From positions 1,190,247-1,254,246 of the forward strand of contig OZ026554.1 of the NCBI GenBank assembly GCA_964020155.1: a stretch of DNA of 64,000 bases, given 5' to 3'. A model generated the notes under the pieces. The model worked only from the letters and a program-made list of their open reading frames with translations. It was not told the origin of the DNA and did not search any database. The translations under genes were made by a program, and so were the position numbers. The stretch comes from Chondrilla cf. caribensis (lineage: Eukaryota > Porifera > Demospongiae > Chondrillida > Chondrillidae). Each line of letters opens with the position of its first letter. The first letter of the stretch is position 1. Of this stretch, positions 21,888 through 33,751 are shown piece after piece.

Positions 21888-24800
21888 CTGCAGCAAAATG
21901 ATAACAGCAAAGTAAAGGGATGGTTTGTGCCTCCAGTGGGCAAGAGTTTGTATTGTGTACTTTCTTGTATGGGATGACATACTTTTGCAAGTTGGGGCTC
22001 TCTTGCTCCAATGACCAGTTTTTTTGCATTTTCTATGTGATGGACCTTTGAGATTGTATTCTCTGTTACAATAATAAAAAACTGTAGCTCCCAGTTCAGT
22101 TCCTTCGAAGACTTCCACTGTTCCATGTTCAATATTCCCAGGATGTCCACAATCTACTGTAGTCAAGTACGGACAGGGACAGGTACTAGCTATTACCCAT
22201 GGCAGTACTGTCAGTTTGAAGTGTATGTATTGTGTACTTGCATTGGATGACATACTTTTGCAAGTTGGGGCTCTCGTGTTCCAACGTCCATTTTGTTTGC
22301 ACTTCCTTGTTGATGGACCTTTGAGATTGTATCCTCTGTTACAAGAATAGCGAACTCTAGCTCCCATTTTAGTTCCTCTGGAGACCTTCACCCTTCCATT
22401 AGTGATCTCCCCAGGATGTCCACAGTCTATTACTGTAACAAGGACATATCAGAGAGCCGGTTCATATGTACAGGTGGTACATGTTGCTATGGTAACTGAC
22501 CTTCACAAGTGGGTTCCCTTCCACCCCATGTCCCATCAGGTCCACATGTTCTGGACGACGTTCCATTGATCCTGTATCCTCTATCACAAGTGTAGTTGAC
22601 TTGAGATCCTTGTGTAGTACCTGAAACATGTGCTTTCCCATGTTTGGGGTCACCTGGAAGCTCGCAATCTTTTGCTGTAACAAGTACATATCAGAGAGCC
22701 GGTTCATAGGTACAGGTGGTACATGTTGCTATGGTAACTGACCTTCACAAGTGGGTTCCCTTCCACCCCATGTCCCATCAGGTCCACATGTTCTGGACGA
22801 CGTTCCATTGATCCTGTATCCTCTATCACAAGTGTAGTTGACTTGAGATCCTTGTGTAGTACCTGAAACATGTGCTTTCCCATTTTTGGGGTCACCTGGA
22901 AGCTCGCAATCTTTTGCTGTAACAAGTACATATCAGAGAGCCGGTTCATAGGTACAGGTGGTACATGTTGCTATGGTAACTGACCTTCACAAGTGGGATT
23001 TGTCCCACTCCATCTCCCATCGGATTGACATGTCCTAGTTGATGATCCACTGCGGCTAAATCCCTCATCACATGTGTACTGAACAGTGGCATCTAGTTTA
23101 GTCCCTCCTGAGACATCCACTGTTCCATCTGGAATATTCCCAGGATGTCCACAGTCTACAATTACTGTAGTTAGGTACGGACAGGTACTAGCTATTACCC
23201 ATGGCAGTACTGTCAGTTTGAAGTGAGTTTACCACTCACCTTGTTCACAAGTAGGTGCTGGTCCTTCCCATTCTCCAGTGAAGGGATCACAATCTCTCCT
23301 ACTTTGTCCTCTCAGTGTATGACCCCTATCACAGCCGTAAGTTGCATGGTAAACATGCAATGTGAATGATCCATGATCAATGTCTTCAGGAACAGGACAT
23401 ATCTTTATTGCTGCCAGAAATGAGGACAATGTTAAGTGACATATCAATACTATACAGTACTACAACAGTACTACACCTGAGAGTACATGTTCTTATTTGC
23501 TTGATGATCATAATGTGAATTGTTAATTTATCAACCCCTTGTCATGTATTGCACTCATTTAAATTAATGGTGCCCCAGAGACATGAAATATGCATGTTAC
23601 ATTAGTGTACACTCCTTGTACATGAGCTTATAGCCACACAGTAATTCTAACTGACCTACTAAAAGCACTGATGTAGTAGTGAATGTAACATCTTCACTAG
23701 CAAATAGTCAGTATGGCAAAATACAAATTCTGTGAAGTAGAAAGTCGTGAATGTCAAACATGCACTGGGCTAATGTAAGACAGTGGTAGGAAACCAGACC
23801 ATAACCAAGGTTCAAAGATGATCATCTTATGTTATCACATAATAGATCTGCTGAGAAGTTGGAGAAATGGACACTGCCTACTCATAAGTCCTCTTCTGTG
23901 GATCTGTCTTTCATGTTTATAAACATGATTCTCTGTCTGTTGTAAAAAATACAAGCGAGTTGAGATTTTTATTGTTCCTATCCTATGACCAAGTGCTCAG
24001 TTATGTGAATTTATTATCTGTATATATCACAATTTTAAGGTAATAACACTCTAAGAAGTGTTTTCAGAATGTATACACTGGTATGAGATGCGTGCTATAG
24101 GATTCATTACTGTCAATCAGTACTACTAATGTGTATAGCTATATTGTACATGTGCTGATTGGTGCCTGACCTTCACAAGTAGGTTCACTTCCACTCCAAG
24201 AACCACCGATCAAACACAATCTGGTTGTCATTCCATTAAGGATGTATCCCTTATCACAACTGTAGATGGTCCCATGTCCAATCATAGATCCACCATAGAA
24301 TGAAATTTCTCCATTGGTTATATTACCAGGATGTTCACAATTTGGCACTAAATGCAGGGACAAACATCAAATTTGAGTACCATAACAGTTTGTGACAGAC
24401 TAGGAAAGGTGCTGTGTAATCCATTGAGTTGCAGCACCATTGGTAATGTTAGCAGGATGTCAGCAGTTAATATTTGTTGAACAATGCAAATTGATTGGAA
24501 TGTACGTACTTTTCCTGCCTGATGATCTCAGTACAGTAGTGTTAGCTGTTCAGAAATTGGACTTAACCTGGAATGCAATGCATGTTTGTACTTGTAGTAC
24601 ATACCTCTACAAGTGGGTTCCCTTCACTCCATGTCCCGTCATATTGACAAATTCTATTTGACCCTATCCCATGAAGTCTATATCCTCTATCACATGTGTA
24701 GTGGATCCTAGCATGTAGTTTAGTTTCTTCAGAGACATTGACTTGAAGTGAATGCACGGCTTGTTATCACCCATACATGCATACCTTCACAAGATGGTTC

Positions 24801-27800
24801 CCTTCCACTCCATGCCCCATAAGACCTACATGTTCTGTATGACTGCCCATAGAGTCTATATCCTTTATCACATGTGTAGTGGATCCTAGCATGTAGTTTA
24901 GTTCCTTGAGAGACATTCACTGTTCCATATTGAATATTTCTGGGATGTCCACAGTCTACATTTGCTATAGTTGAGAATGAAGGCATCATGTTATCCCCTG
25001 TAAGTACACCTGAGGAGAACATTCCAATAACTTACATTCTTCACAAATTGGTACTGTTCTGTCCCATTCTCCAGTTAAGAGATCACATTTTCTTTGTCTA
25101 AATCCTCTCAGTTTATAGCCTACATCACAAGTGTAATATGCAGTGTGCCACATAGAGAACCGATCCACTTCCACTGATCCATGTTCAATGTCCGGGCGAG
25201 GACATGTCTTTGGTACTGTGTGATTACATAACATTTCTAACTATGATGCATTACATTTGATTATTACAATATTACCACCATATGCGGTATTTCAAATAGT
25301 GTCGCACCTTGACAAGTAGGGGTTGTCCCACTCCATCTGCCATCAGATCCACATGTTCTAGACCTTGATCCATTGAGTATGAATCCTTCATCACATGTGT
25401 ACCAAGCAGTTGCACGAGGATTAGTCCCTTCAGAGACATCCACTGTTCCATTTGTAACATTTCCAGGATGTCCACAGTCGACAGATGCTGTATGTAATGT
25501 GTAGAATGAATTAACATAATATCCCATGGTTGTACGGTGGTTATTGGAATATTTGTCAACTTACATTCTTCACAAGTAGGTGCTGGTCCTTCCCATTCTC
25601 CAGTAAAGAGGTCACAATCTCTCCTACTTTGTCCTCTCAGTGCATGACCCTTACCACAGCTGTACCTTGCATAGAATTCACGGAAATATCTAATTCTGTC
25701 AACCACTCTGACTGATTGGTGGTTAAAGTCTCCTGGATTAGTACATTTCTTCATTGCTGACACAATCAAGGACAATGTTAAGTAATATTATTACTCTCCT
25801 TTTTGTGATTGTGTCATATTTATCAATTTCCCAGCACACATAAGAATATGTTCTTACTTCCTTGCCATCATTGTATCAATGTTTTACTGTACTTCTTCCA
25901 TGTAATTATTGTATTTCTTTATGAAATCTCATAACATGTGTATGTGTGTTGCTATACATATGTATAATTATGTTAACTGTTTATGTGATTCCATTCACAG
26001 TGGTACTCACCTTCACAGGTAGGTTTGAGTCCACTCCAGGTACCATTAGATTGACATATTCTCCATGATGATCCATTGAGAATATATCCCTCATCACAGC
26101 TGTAGTGGATCCATTTGCTATATGTATTCCCAAAAATACGTACTCTTCCATTGGTGATATTCTCTGGATGTCTACAGTCCACCACTAAACACAATACACA
26201 CATCAAGATTGAGTATCACTATGACACAGTTTGTGACAAACTATAAGTGACATATGTACAACAAGACTACTTTATGGTTCATCGAATATCTCACTACAAT
26301 ATGGCTCCCTTCCACTCCATCCATATTGTCCACATGTTCTGTATGACGGTCCATTGAGTCTGTAGCCCTCATCACACTTGTAGTAGACTGTAGGACCTAT
26401 TTTAGTTCCATTATCCAGAATTGTCTTGCCGTTGGTAATGTTACGAGGATGTCCACAGTCTATTTATGTTGATGAATGGAAAGTGAGTAAAGGTTACTTC
26501 CACTGGTCAATGATTCCAATGTAGTGGTGTTGTGTTGTGTGTGCAGACATTGTACCTGAAGTGAATGCACGGCTTGTTATCACTCATACATGCATACCTT
26601 CACAAGTTGGTTCCCTTCCACTCCATGTCCCATGAGAGCTACATGTTCTGTATGACGGTCCATTGAGTCTATATCCTCTATCACATGTATAGTGGATCTC
26701 GTCATTTACTTTTGTTCCTTCAGAGACATCCATCTTTCCATTGGTAACATTTCCAGGACGTCCACAATCGACAGATGCTATACGTAATGTGTAGAATGAA
26801 TTAACACAATATCCCATGGTTGTATGGTGGTTATTGGAATAGTGGTCAACTTACATTCTTCACAAGTAGGTGCTGGTCCTTCCCATTCTCCAGTTAAGTG
26901 ATCACAATATCTCGTACTTTGTCCTCTCAGTTCATAACCCCTATCACAGCTGTAACTTGCATATTGTTTTTTGGGGAAATAGAGACTACCCACAGTGACT
27001 GATCCATGATCAATGTGTTCAGGATAAGGACATCTCTTTATTGCTGCAAAAATAAGGACAATGTTATGTTAATGAGGGGCAATACATCATAATTATGACA
27101 GCAAAGCATACACAATGCATATAGTACATGCATGAGGCATAAGCTAAAGGAAAAAGAATGAACTCGGACACAGGTGTAAACCAGACCAGCATTTAACTGG
27201 AAGGCATTCCTGGCAAGTAATGTGATGAAATAGAAAAAGAAAAGGAAAAGATATATTGTTAAGAACAACAGTAATTAGACGGTTACTGAGTGTGAATTGG
27301 AGGTGTATTTGAGTTCCAACTGCTGCTATGTATTGCAATTGCTTGGAAATGTGAACCGAGTTTGCTCAGCAATCTCAGTTTGTGTATAGGAGATTCACAG
27401 TTGATCATCTGTTCTGTGTCATGAGGATGGTTTAAAGGTGGTGATTGCTTCCTCAGTGAAATGGCCAAGGGAACCAATTTCCAGGGTGTCCAGGTCTGCA
27501 GAGAAGTCTGTGGCCTCAAGATAGGTTAGGGGGAATAGGATAGGGGGGAAATGTAATATTGCTTGGTTTGCTCCTCATGTGATGTTTTCTGTTGTGCTTC
27601 CTGGTACCTCGAGCTCCAACAGCTTGACAGTCTTGTCCTGGATGATGACTATGTCTGGGTAGGCAGTGGTCTGTACCTTGGAAGGGGACACAGTTTATGG
27701 AGGGTTGTCCACTGTCCTGTGGCCTGGCAGGTCTGCGTTCAGTGTTGATCCATCAGGGAGCTGTGCTTTGAGTATCTGTACAATTTGGGCCAAGAATCAT

Positions 27801-30800
27801 GACACAATAAAGGGGACAGAAGAGGTCAGACTGTATCCCCCAATGGTATAAGTTGACTGGTAACAGTAGACAGTCAGTACCAGCTCAGATCACGAAGGAC
27901 ATCTGTCCAGCTGGTAAGGGGAACATGATCCAAGACCATGCATTGGACTGTTGTTTGAGGTTGATCACATCTAGAAACTTGGACTGTACTGAGAAAGACT
28001 CAAGGTGGTGGCTCTAGTGGGCTGCATGTTCTTTGGTTGGGCTACTGTTCAATTATCTCATCAGGGCTATGGTTTGCATGGATGAGGATGCTGGTGTTGG
28101 TGTGACTATGATGTCAATGCTCCACGGTGGAATGGACTCCCTCTTGGTAAATTCTGGGTCTAAGACTAGGTCCTCTATATCCTTAATGATTTTGTCATGG
28201 GACAAGTGGACTTGAGCTATAGCAACGGTTACCTTAGTTTGATGTTTTCCTGTACTTCTTCCATGCCATTATTGTATTTCTTCATATAATCTCATATCAT
28301 GTGTATGTGTGTTGATATACATACATATATGCGTTTAAAAGAATCTCATACCATGTGTATGTGTGTTGCTATACATATGTATACAGATGTCAACAATTTA
28401 TGTGATTCCATTCAAAGTGGTACTCACCTTCACAGGTAGGTTTGAGTCCACTCCAGGTGCCATTAGATTGACATGTTCTCCACGATGATCCATTGAGAAT
28501 ATACCCCTCATCACAGCTGTAGCTGATCCTTTCTCCCAGTGTAGACCCAGAAACACGTACTCTTCCATTGGTGATGTTCCCGGGATGTCCACAGTCCAGC
28601 ACTAAATACAATACACACATCAAGATTGAGTATCACTATGACACAGTTTGTGACAAACTATAAGTGACATATGTACAACAAGACTGCTTTATGGTTCATG
28701 GAATATCTCACCACAAGATGGTTCCCATCTACTCCATCTATATTGTACACATGTTCTGTATGACGGTCCTTTGAGTCCGTAACCCTCATCACACTTGTAG
28801 TAGACTGTAGAACCTAATTTAGTTCCATTATCCACAATTACTTTGCCGTTAGGAATGTTACCAGGATGTCCACAACCTATTTTTGTTGATGAATGGAAAG
28901 TGAGTAAAGGTTACTTCCACTGGTCAATGATTCCAATGTAGTGGTGTTGTGTTGTGTGTGCAGACATTGTACCTGAAGTGAATGCACGGCTTGTTATCAC
29001 CCATACATGCATACCTTCACAAGTTGGTTCCCTTCCACTCCATGTCCCATGAGAGCTACATGTTCTGTATGACGGTCCATTGAGTCTATATCCTCTATCA
29101 CATGTGTAGTGGATCCTAGCATGTAGTTTAGTTCCTTCAGAGACATTCACTGTTCCGTATTGAATATTTCTAGGATGTCCACAGTCTACATTTGCTATAG
29201 TTGAGAATGAAGGCATCATGTTATCCCCTGTAAGTACACCTATGAAGAACATTTGAATCACTTACATTCTTCACAAGTTGGTGCAGTTCCTTCCCATTCT
29301 CCAGTTGAAAGATCACAATTTCTATACCATGATCCTACCATTGTATAGCCTACATCACAAGTGTACCTTGCATAGTGCCACTTGGGGGAGAACTTAGTCA
29401 CTATTACTGATCCATGTTCAATGTCCGGTTGAGGACATGTCCTGAGTACTGTGTGATTACAAACATTTCTACGTATATAACTATGATGCATTAACAGTTT
29501 TTGTGATTCCATTCAAAGTGGTACTCACCTTCACAGGTAGGTTTGAGTCCACTCCAGGTACCATTAGATTGACATGTTCTCCATGATGATCCATTGAGAA
29601 TATATCCCTCATCACAGCTGTAGCTGATCCTTTCTCCCAGTGTAGACCCAGAAACACGTACTGCTCCATTGGTGATATTCCCGGGATGTCCACAGTCCAC
29701 CACTAAACACAATACACACATAAAGATTGAGTATCACTATGACACAGTTTGTGACAAACTATAAGTGACATATGTACAACAAGACTGCTTTATGGTTCAT
29801 GGAATATCTCACCACAAGATGGTTTCCATCTACTCCATCCGTATCGTCCACATGTTCTGTATGACGGTCCACTGAGTCTGTAACCCTCATCACACTTGTA
29901 GTAGACTGTAGAACCTATTTTAGTTCCATTATCCAGAACTACTTCACCGTTAGTAATGTTACCAGGATGTCCACAGTCTATTTCTGTTGATGAATGGAAA
30001 GTGAGTAAAAGTCACTTCCACTGGTCGATGATTCCAATGTAGTGGTGTTGTGTTGTGTGCAGGCATTGTACCTGAAGTGAATGCACGGCTTGTTATCACC
30101 CATACATGCATACCTTCACAAGTTGGTTCCCTTCCACTCCATGCCCCATGAGAGCTACATGTTCTGTATGACGGCCCATTGAGTCTATATCCTCTATCAC
30201 ATGTGTAGTAGATCCTAGCATGTATTTTAGTTCCTTCAGAGACATTCACTGTTCCGTATTGAATATTTCCAGGATGTCCACAGTCTACATTTGCTATAGT
30301 TGAGAATGAAGGCATCATGTTATCCCCTGTAAGTACACCTGTGGAGAACATTCCAATAACTTACATTCTTCACAAGTAGGTACTGGTCCTTCCCATTCTC
30401 CAGTTAAGTGATCACAATTTCTCCTACTTTGTCCCCTCAGTGCATGACCCTTATCACAGCTGTACCATGCATAGAGTTCATCACGGAAATATCTAAAATA
30501 ATATTTTGTGCTGTAAACCACTCTGACTGATCCATGATTAATGTCTTCTGGGTTAGGACATCTCTTCATTGCTGCCGCAATCAAGGACAATGTTAAGTGT
30601 TATGTCATTCTTCTTTTTGTGAGTGTATCTTATTTAATGTTATATAGTACTCTCCTTTTTGTGATTGTGTCATAGTTATCAATAGTTATCAATTTCCAGT
30701 ATGACACACAAGAAAGTATATTCTTATTTCCATGCCATTGTATTTCTTTATGAAATCTCATACCATGTGTATGTGTGTTGCAATACATACGTATACAAAT

Positions 30801-32612
30801 GTCAACAGTTTGTGATTCCATTCAAAGTGGTACTCACCTTCACAGGTAGGTTTGAGTCCACTCCAGTTACCATTAGATTGGCATGTTCTCCATGATGACC
30901 CATTGAGAATATAACCCTCATCACAGCTGTAGTGGATCCTTTTTCCAAGTGTATACCCAAAAACACGTACTCTTCCATTGGCAATATTCCCTGGATGTCC
31001 ACAGTCCACCACTGAACACAATACACACATAAAGATTGAGTATCACTATGACACAGCTTGTGACAAACTATATATGTACAACAAGACTGCTTTATGTTTC
31101 ATTGAATATCTCACCACAAGATGGTTCCCTTCCACTCCATCCGTATTGTCCACATGTTCTGTATGATGGTCCATTGAGTCTATATCCTCTATCACATGTG
31201 TAGTGGATCCTAGCATGTAGTTTAGTTCCTTGAGAGACATTCACTGTTCCGTATTGAATATTTCTAGGATGTCCACAGTCTACAATTGTTATAGTTGAGA
31301 ATAGAGGCATCATGTTATCCCCTGTAAGTACACCTGTGGAGAACATTTAAATAACTTACAGTCTCCACATGTTGGTGCTGTTCCCTCCCATTCTCCAGTT
31401 AAGAGATCACATCCTCTATATGACAATCCTCTTATTACATAGCCTACATCACAAGTGTACCATGCATAGTGCCACTTGGGGGAGATTTTAGTCACTATTA
31501 CTGATCCATGTTCAATGTCCGGTTGAGGACATGTCTTGATTACTGTGTGAGCACATAACATTTCTAACTATGATGTATTAACAGTTTATGTGATTCCATT
31601 GAAAGTGGTACTCACCTTCACAGGTAGGTTTGAGTCCACTCCAGGTACCATTAGATTGACATGTTCTCCATGATGATCCATTGACAATATATCCCTCATC
31701 ACACCAGTAGTGGACACTTTGTCCAAGTGTAGACCCATCAACATGTACTGTTCCATTGGTGATATTCCCAGGATGTCCACAGTCCAGCACTAAACACAAT
31801 ACACACATCAAGATTGAGTATCACTATGACACAGTTTGTGACTAACTATAAGTGACATATGTACAACAAGACTGCTTTATGGTTCATGGAATATCTCACC
31901 ACAATATGGTTCCCATCCACTCCATCCGTATTGTCCACATATTCTGTATGACCATCCATTGAGTGTGTAACCCTCATTACACTTGTAGTAGACTGTAGAA
32001 TCTAATTTAGTTCCATTATCAAGAATTACTTTTCCATTAGTAATGTTACCAGGATGTCCACAGGATATAGTTGCTGCATCTACACATGATACAAATAATA
32101 TGATCAACTTGTATTATATTATACTTATTACTTACTACTTCTCTATTAATTTGCTCTCTCCAGTATGATTATGGCAACTCACCTTCTGATTGTGGTTGTA
32201 CACCTTGTATTAGAATGGCTGTGAGGTATACAGAAAGTATAGTGTGAATGGAGCAGTGGCCTTCAATGAGATTGACAATCAGACTAGGATGTTTAGACTC
32301 AAACCCTGGTTAATGCATACTCTGTAATTTACATTCGTATATTCCACACAATTAAACTACTATTTCACACAGTTAGACTAATCTTATGTAATTGTTCTTG
32401 TGGACATAGCTGGGTAACCAATCTTGTTCAACTCAAATATCACTAAATGTTGTGAGCTATTTAATGTTGCAGTATTAACTTAAAGAGCTGGTGTGTGCAG
32501 CAGATACAGCCACTTGCCAATTATTATCCCATTATATGTATATGTGCCCCACAATTTATATACAACTATACCTGAAATACTCACCTAACAGTGCTACCGC
32601 TATCAGTTTCAT
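21877..32612 (-). CDS. SU3: secreted protein with 28 intact CCP modules
   Basis: Same plan as SU1: signal exons 32585-32612 and 32183-32218, 28 open CCP exons plus one broken one, and stop at 21877-21887. Class order: N F C D/E F A/C D E F C D E F A B/D E F A B C D (broken D) H A S G G T T. It shares the LINE insertion and the H exon with SU1 and SU5, so it is a copy of the same large unit. It differs from them in having two G exons and two T exons. About 1,750 residues are predicted; secretion is inferred from the signal peptide and the lack of a membrane anchor. One transcript for all exons is an inference. Confidence 0.7.
21983..23164 (-). CDS. SU3 CCP 24-28 (S G G T T)
   Basis: S 22985-23164, G 22743-22916, G 22501-22674, T 22256-22432, T 21983-22156. 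The two G exons (DCELPGDPKHGKAHVSG; KNGK in one) are nearly identical with their introns. The first T ends TGC AAA A|gtatgt and its intron runs to ctacag|TA GAT TGT, which proves the T donor is used. The last T has a Gly to Glu change (CNREY). Confidence 0.88.
23240..24347 (-). CDS. SU3 CCP 22-23 (H A)
   Basis: H 24171-24347 and short A 23240-23410 (CPVPEDIDHGSFTLHVYHA, ending TCEQ). The intron between them, 23411-24170, is shared with SU1 and SU5 and holds nothing else I recognise. Confidence 0.87.
24605..24739 (-). pseudogene. Broken D-class exon in SU3
   Basis: The 3' two thirds of a CCP (NVSEETKLHARIHYTCDRG, YRLHGIGSNRICQYDG) remain, but the start with Cys1 was replaced by sequence of the next intron, and one base is missing in the stretch before Cys4 when compared with the intact homologs at 7576 and 41395. 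No acceptor remains, so it is probably skipped. Confidence 0.7.
24785..27043 (-). CDS. SU3 CCP 14-21 (A B/D E F A B C D)
   Basis: A 26855-27043 (CPYPEHIDHG subtype), B/D hybrid 26598-26777, E 26295-26459, F 26011-26184, A 25565-25756, B 25308-25487, C 25036-25215, D 24785-24964. F has DCRHPEN in place of DCGHPGN. B ends TCQG with donor gtgcga. E ends PYCS with donor TGTA|gtgaga. Confidence 0.87.
27060..28262 (-). mobile_element. Decayed LINE-like fragment, copy 2
   Basis: Minus strand pieces read LPDGSTLNADLPGHRTVDN, YPDIVIIQDKTVKLLELEVP and TLEIGSLGHFTEEAITTF with stops between them, the best preserved of the three copies. These phrases are typical of the C-terminal region of LINE-type reverse transcriptase ORFs. 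It lies in the intron between F (28428) and A (26855). Confidence 0.7.
28428..30571 (-). CDS. SU3 CCP 6-13 (A/C D E F C D E F)
   Basis: A/C 30365-30571, D 30114-30293, E 29813-29983, F 29529-29702, C 29266-29448, D 29015-29194, E 28712-28876, F 28428-28601. The first exon is A at its start, five residues longer than usual (STKYYFRYFRDELY), with a C-type 3' flank. E at 28712 begins GCGHPGN because the codon before Cys1 is GGT, not GAC; SU5 E exons at 42887 and 44757 share this. Confidence 0.88.
30838..32079 (-). CDS. SU3 CCP 1-5 (N F C D/E F)
   Basis: N 31900-32079, F 31616-31789, C 31360-31542, D/E hybrid 31115-31279, F 30838-31011. C ends TCGD instead of TCEE. In the hybrid the usual acceptor ctatag is mutated to ctataa, and a TAG nine bases further in serves in the same phase, so the exon starts directly at DCGHPRN. 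Confidence 0.87.
32183..32612 (-). CDS. SU3 signal peptide exons
   Basis: Exon 1 32585-32612 reads MKLIAVALL and exon 2 32183-32218 reads AILIQGVQPQSE. The intron between them is 366 bp and has no other recognised content. Confidence 0.82.
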
Positions 32613-32718
32613 CCTTCTCCTTCAACTGCACTGTTGTTACCCACCACAAGTCTGCCGTGTTACAGTAACTTGTTGATTTGCAAGTGCAACTGTTGATGGT
32701 GTGGTGAATTTTTCGAAG

Positions 32719-32727
32719 TTTATATAG
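32719..32727 (-). promoter_or_regulatory. TATA box of SU3
   Basis: Minus strand GCTATATAAA, about 110 bases upstream of the start codon, with the half-site block at 32840-32861 (AGGTCA, GGGTCA, GGGTAC with 2-base gaps). Confidence 0.7.
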
Positions 32728-33751
32728 CCGCTGCACGAGAACTCTTAATATTGTGTCATGCCATGTCTTATACTGTACCTCTGGTTAAACCCTCTGCTTG
32801 TTCATTTACTCCAGGCAAGACCAATGACCTAATTGAACTGTACCCATTGACCCGTTGACCTTCTATATTAGGCAACTCATAGCTAATTTTGCACATCAAT
32901 CATGTACTCATTACTATACTATTTTTCAAGCTTATATAGCCACTACACAAGAAACCAAATTTAAATTGTGTTATACCCATGTCTTACTCTAGGTAAACCC
33001 TCTGCTTGTTCATTTACTCCAGGCAAGGCCAATGACCTATTAAACTGTACCCATTGACCCATTGACCTTCTATATTAGGCAACTAATAGCTAATTTTGCA
33101 CATCAATCATGTACTCATGAGGTGTCTGTACATGGGTGCATAAAGGAATTAGCATCACCTGGTATTGTACACAGCATCCATGGGGTACAACCTGGTGTAT
33201 GTCATCATATAGACTTGGTTTCGACAACCTGGTGTACATGCTTCCATTGACCTGACGCATGATATGCGTACATTGGTATTGTGTGTATGAGCACATGTTC
33301 TCAGTTGCTTGGTACATTGCTTGGTACATTGCTTGGTACATTGCTTGGTACATTGCTTGGTACATTGCTTGGTACATGCATCATCTGGAATTTATATGAT
33401 TATATGATTGTACACTCTCCCCATTCCATTTTTCAGTATAATCTCATGTACACTCTCCCAATTCCTCCTGTTATGATGTATGCTGAAGTCTTTGTGGTAT
33501 AGTGTATGTATACCTTTCTGGTATTGACCAGTCTTACCCAGTGACATGCTCAAGAGAAGCAGACATGCACCTTTACAACATGTGTACTGTAAAGTATGAA
33601 TATGTAAGCAATGCAAATGATTACCAGTAGTAGCTGAATGCTCTATTTAGACTAATAAGTTGTTGCATGTGAATATATTGTTTTTACTGATTATAATGAG
33701 ACATTGTGTTGCAATCTCCTGGACATTGATCTTTGGCAAAAACATTCGAGA
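32728..33751. other. Spacer between SU4 and SU3
   Basis: It holds the SU3 half-site block, a second promoter-like block with its own TATA (32931-32940) and half-sites (33047-33068) but no first exon after it, a cysteine-rich block (about 33115-33290), the 12-bp minisatellite (33304-33376) and a conserved SU4 3' flank. Confidence 0.55.
33304..33376. repeat. 12-bp minisatellite, about 6 copies
   Basis: Unit TTGCTTGGTACA in head-to-tail copies. Homologous places carry about 2-3 copies at 38637-38668, about 4 at 59590-59632 and one at 21478-21488. Confidence 0.85.

Noticed and set aside
27563..28215. Plus-strand frames over the LINE copy
   Set aside because: They are antisense to the decayed reverse transcriptase ORF, which gives the recognisable peptides on the minus strand.
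33304..33376. CRISPR-like array
   Set aside because: Direct 12-bp repeats without spacers in a eukaryotic sequence: a minisatellite.
33281..33502. Plus-strand frame with LLGT repeats
   Set aside because: It is the antisense reading of the 12-bp minisatellite with no splice or start context.
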